A stretch of 64,000 nt of DNA, from NCBI RefSeq assembly GCF_006540085.1, contig NZ_BJOG01000005.1, forward strand, positions 62,001-126,000. The letters run 5' to 3'. Below are positions 63,651 to 64,000 of this stretch, in pieces. How positions within the stretch are numbered: the stretch's first letter is position 1; each line of letters begins with the position of its first letter. The notes under the pieces were generated by a model. That model saw nothing but the letters and a program-made list of their open reading frames with translations, was not told the DNA's origin and searched no databases. The stretch comes from Microbacterium oxydans. Its GTDB lineage: Bacteria; Actinomycetota; Actinomycetes; Actinomycetales; Microbacteriaceae. Position numbers and translations under genes: made by a program.

Positions 63651-64000
63651 TCACCAACCCCGCGAGCCGGGAACGCCCTTGAAGGGGCCGACGACCCACG
63701 AGGTGACCCAGCCGCCGTAGAACCCGCCCGGCTGCGGAGAAGCGACCTCGTCGCCGACGGTGCACTCATCCATCTGCCCCGCGTACACGGCGACCCGATC
63801 GGACAGGATCTCGAACCCGCGAGCCGGTTGCGGGTAGGTCCAGGCGGCTCCTGGGCGCACTGTGTCGCCGGCGCGCACATCGAAGTATCGTGCGGAGCCC
63901 TTGAACTCGCAGAACGACGAGCCGGCGGCGTCGACGAGAGCACCGGGGACGAAGTCCGCGATCGGAAGATAGTAGACCGGAGGATGACTCGTCTCCAGCA
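63651..64000 (-). CDS. DUF427 family protein, 5' end beyond window
   Basis: At least 115 codons of a DUF427 protein; the 5' end is outside the window. HPPVYYLPIADFVPGALVDA, SSFCEFKGSARYFDVRAGD and AWTYPQPARGFEILSDRVAVYAG are the family's conserved beta-strand motifs. Function unknown. Confidence 0.85.
   Translation of the reverse strand, partial: LETSHPPVYYLPIADFVPGALVDAAGSSFCEFKGSARYFDVRAGDTVRPGAAWTYPQPARGFEILSDRVAVYAGQMDECTVGDEVASPQPGGFYGGWVTSWVVGPFKGVPGSRGW

Overview
The window is high-GC actinobacterial chromosome. Its gene order (rpsB, xerC, dprA, comM, yraN, DUF2469, rnhB, lepB, rplS; then trmD, rimM, khpA, rpsP; ffh, ftsY, smc, rnc, mutM, rpmF, coaD, recG) and its protein sequences fit Microbacteriaceae, most likely Microbacterium. 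The genus call is recognition from memory, not a database match.

Layout. 1-4476: rpsB (partial), an M23 peptidase, xerC, dprA and the 3' part of comM. 4477-16676: a 12.2-kb integrated mobile element. 16677-20500: the 5' part of comM, then yraN, DUF2469, rnhB, lepB and rplS. 20.5-26 kb: a membrane protein, map, a histidine phosphatase, trmD-rimM-khpA-rpsP and a YbdK-type ligase. 26-31.2 kb: a glycerol module (SorC-type regulator, glpD, glpF, glpK). 31.2-42.1 kb: a LysR/EamA pair, ffh, a TetR regulator, lipB-lipA, ftsY and smc. 42.2-47.2 kb: an attenuator-like leader followed by a small protein, a double-GNAT protein, a FtsX-type ABC exporter and an orphan membrane protein. 47.2-54.5 kb: mutM, rnc, rpmF, yceD, coaD, recG, rsmD, thiL and a lipoprotein. 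54.5-60.9 kb: ddl, gpsA, plsC, murA, leuD and leuC. 61-64 kb: a MetY-type enzyme coupled to a flavin monooxygenase, and a DUF427 protein. No rRNA, tRNA or CRISPR array was seen.

The most interesting part is the element at 4477-16676. It looks like a phage satellite. It encodes a large serine integrase, an OLD-type ATPase/TOPRIM protein paired with a three-helix membrane protein (candidate anti-phage cargo), a small serine resolvase, a primase-polymerase/helicase replication protein beside two inverted clusters of GTAC-centred iterons, a small HTH repressor, several tiny proteins, an HGG-motif zinc protein that could be a small terminase, and a HK97-like major capsid protein. I see no portal, protease, large terminase, tail or lysis genes, so it would need a helper phage.

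The att sites can be worked out to the base. The two ends rebuild a 48-bp attP made of 23-bp imperfect inverted arms (19/23 matches) around a central TC. The crossover lies in the Walker B Glu codon of comM. Excision would restore an uninterrupted 509-aa comM exactly in frame. The attP junction also rebuilds a TTGACT-N17-TACAAT promoter in front of the integrase, which integration splits. comM overlaps yraN (GTGA) and dprA (ATGA), so the insertion disrupts a competence/recombination operon.

Other regulatory signals: a Leu-rich leader peptide (four consecutive Leu codons) and hairpin before leuCD; a strong-SD 37-codon leader peptide with three hairpins before the GNAT/ABC operon; and a perfect 14-bp palindrome between the SorC-type regulator and glpD.
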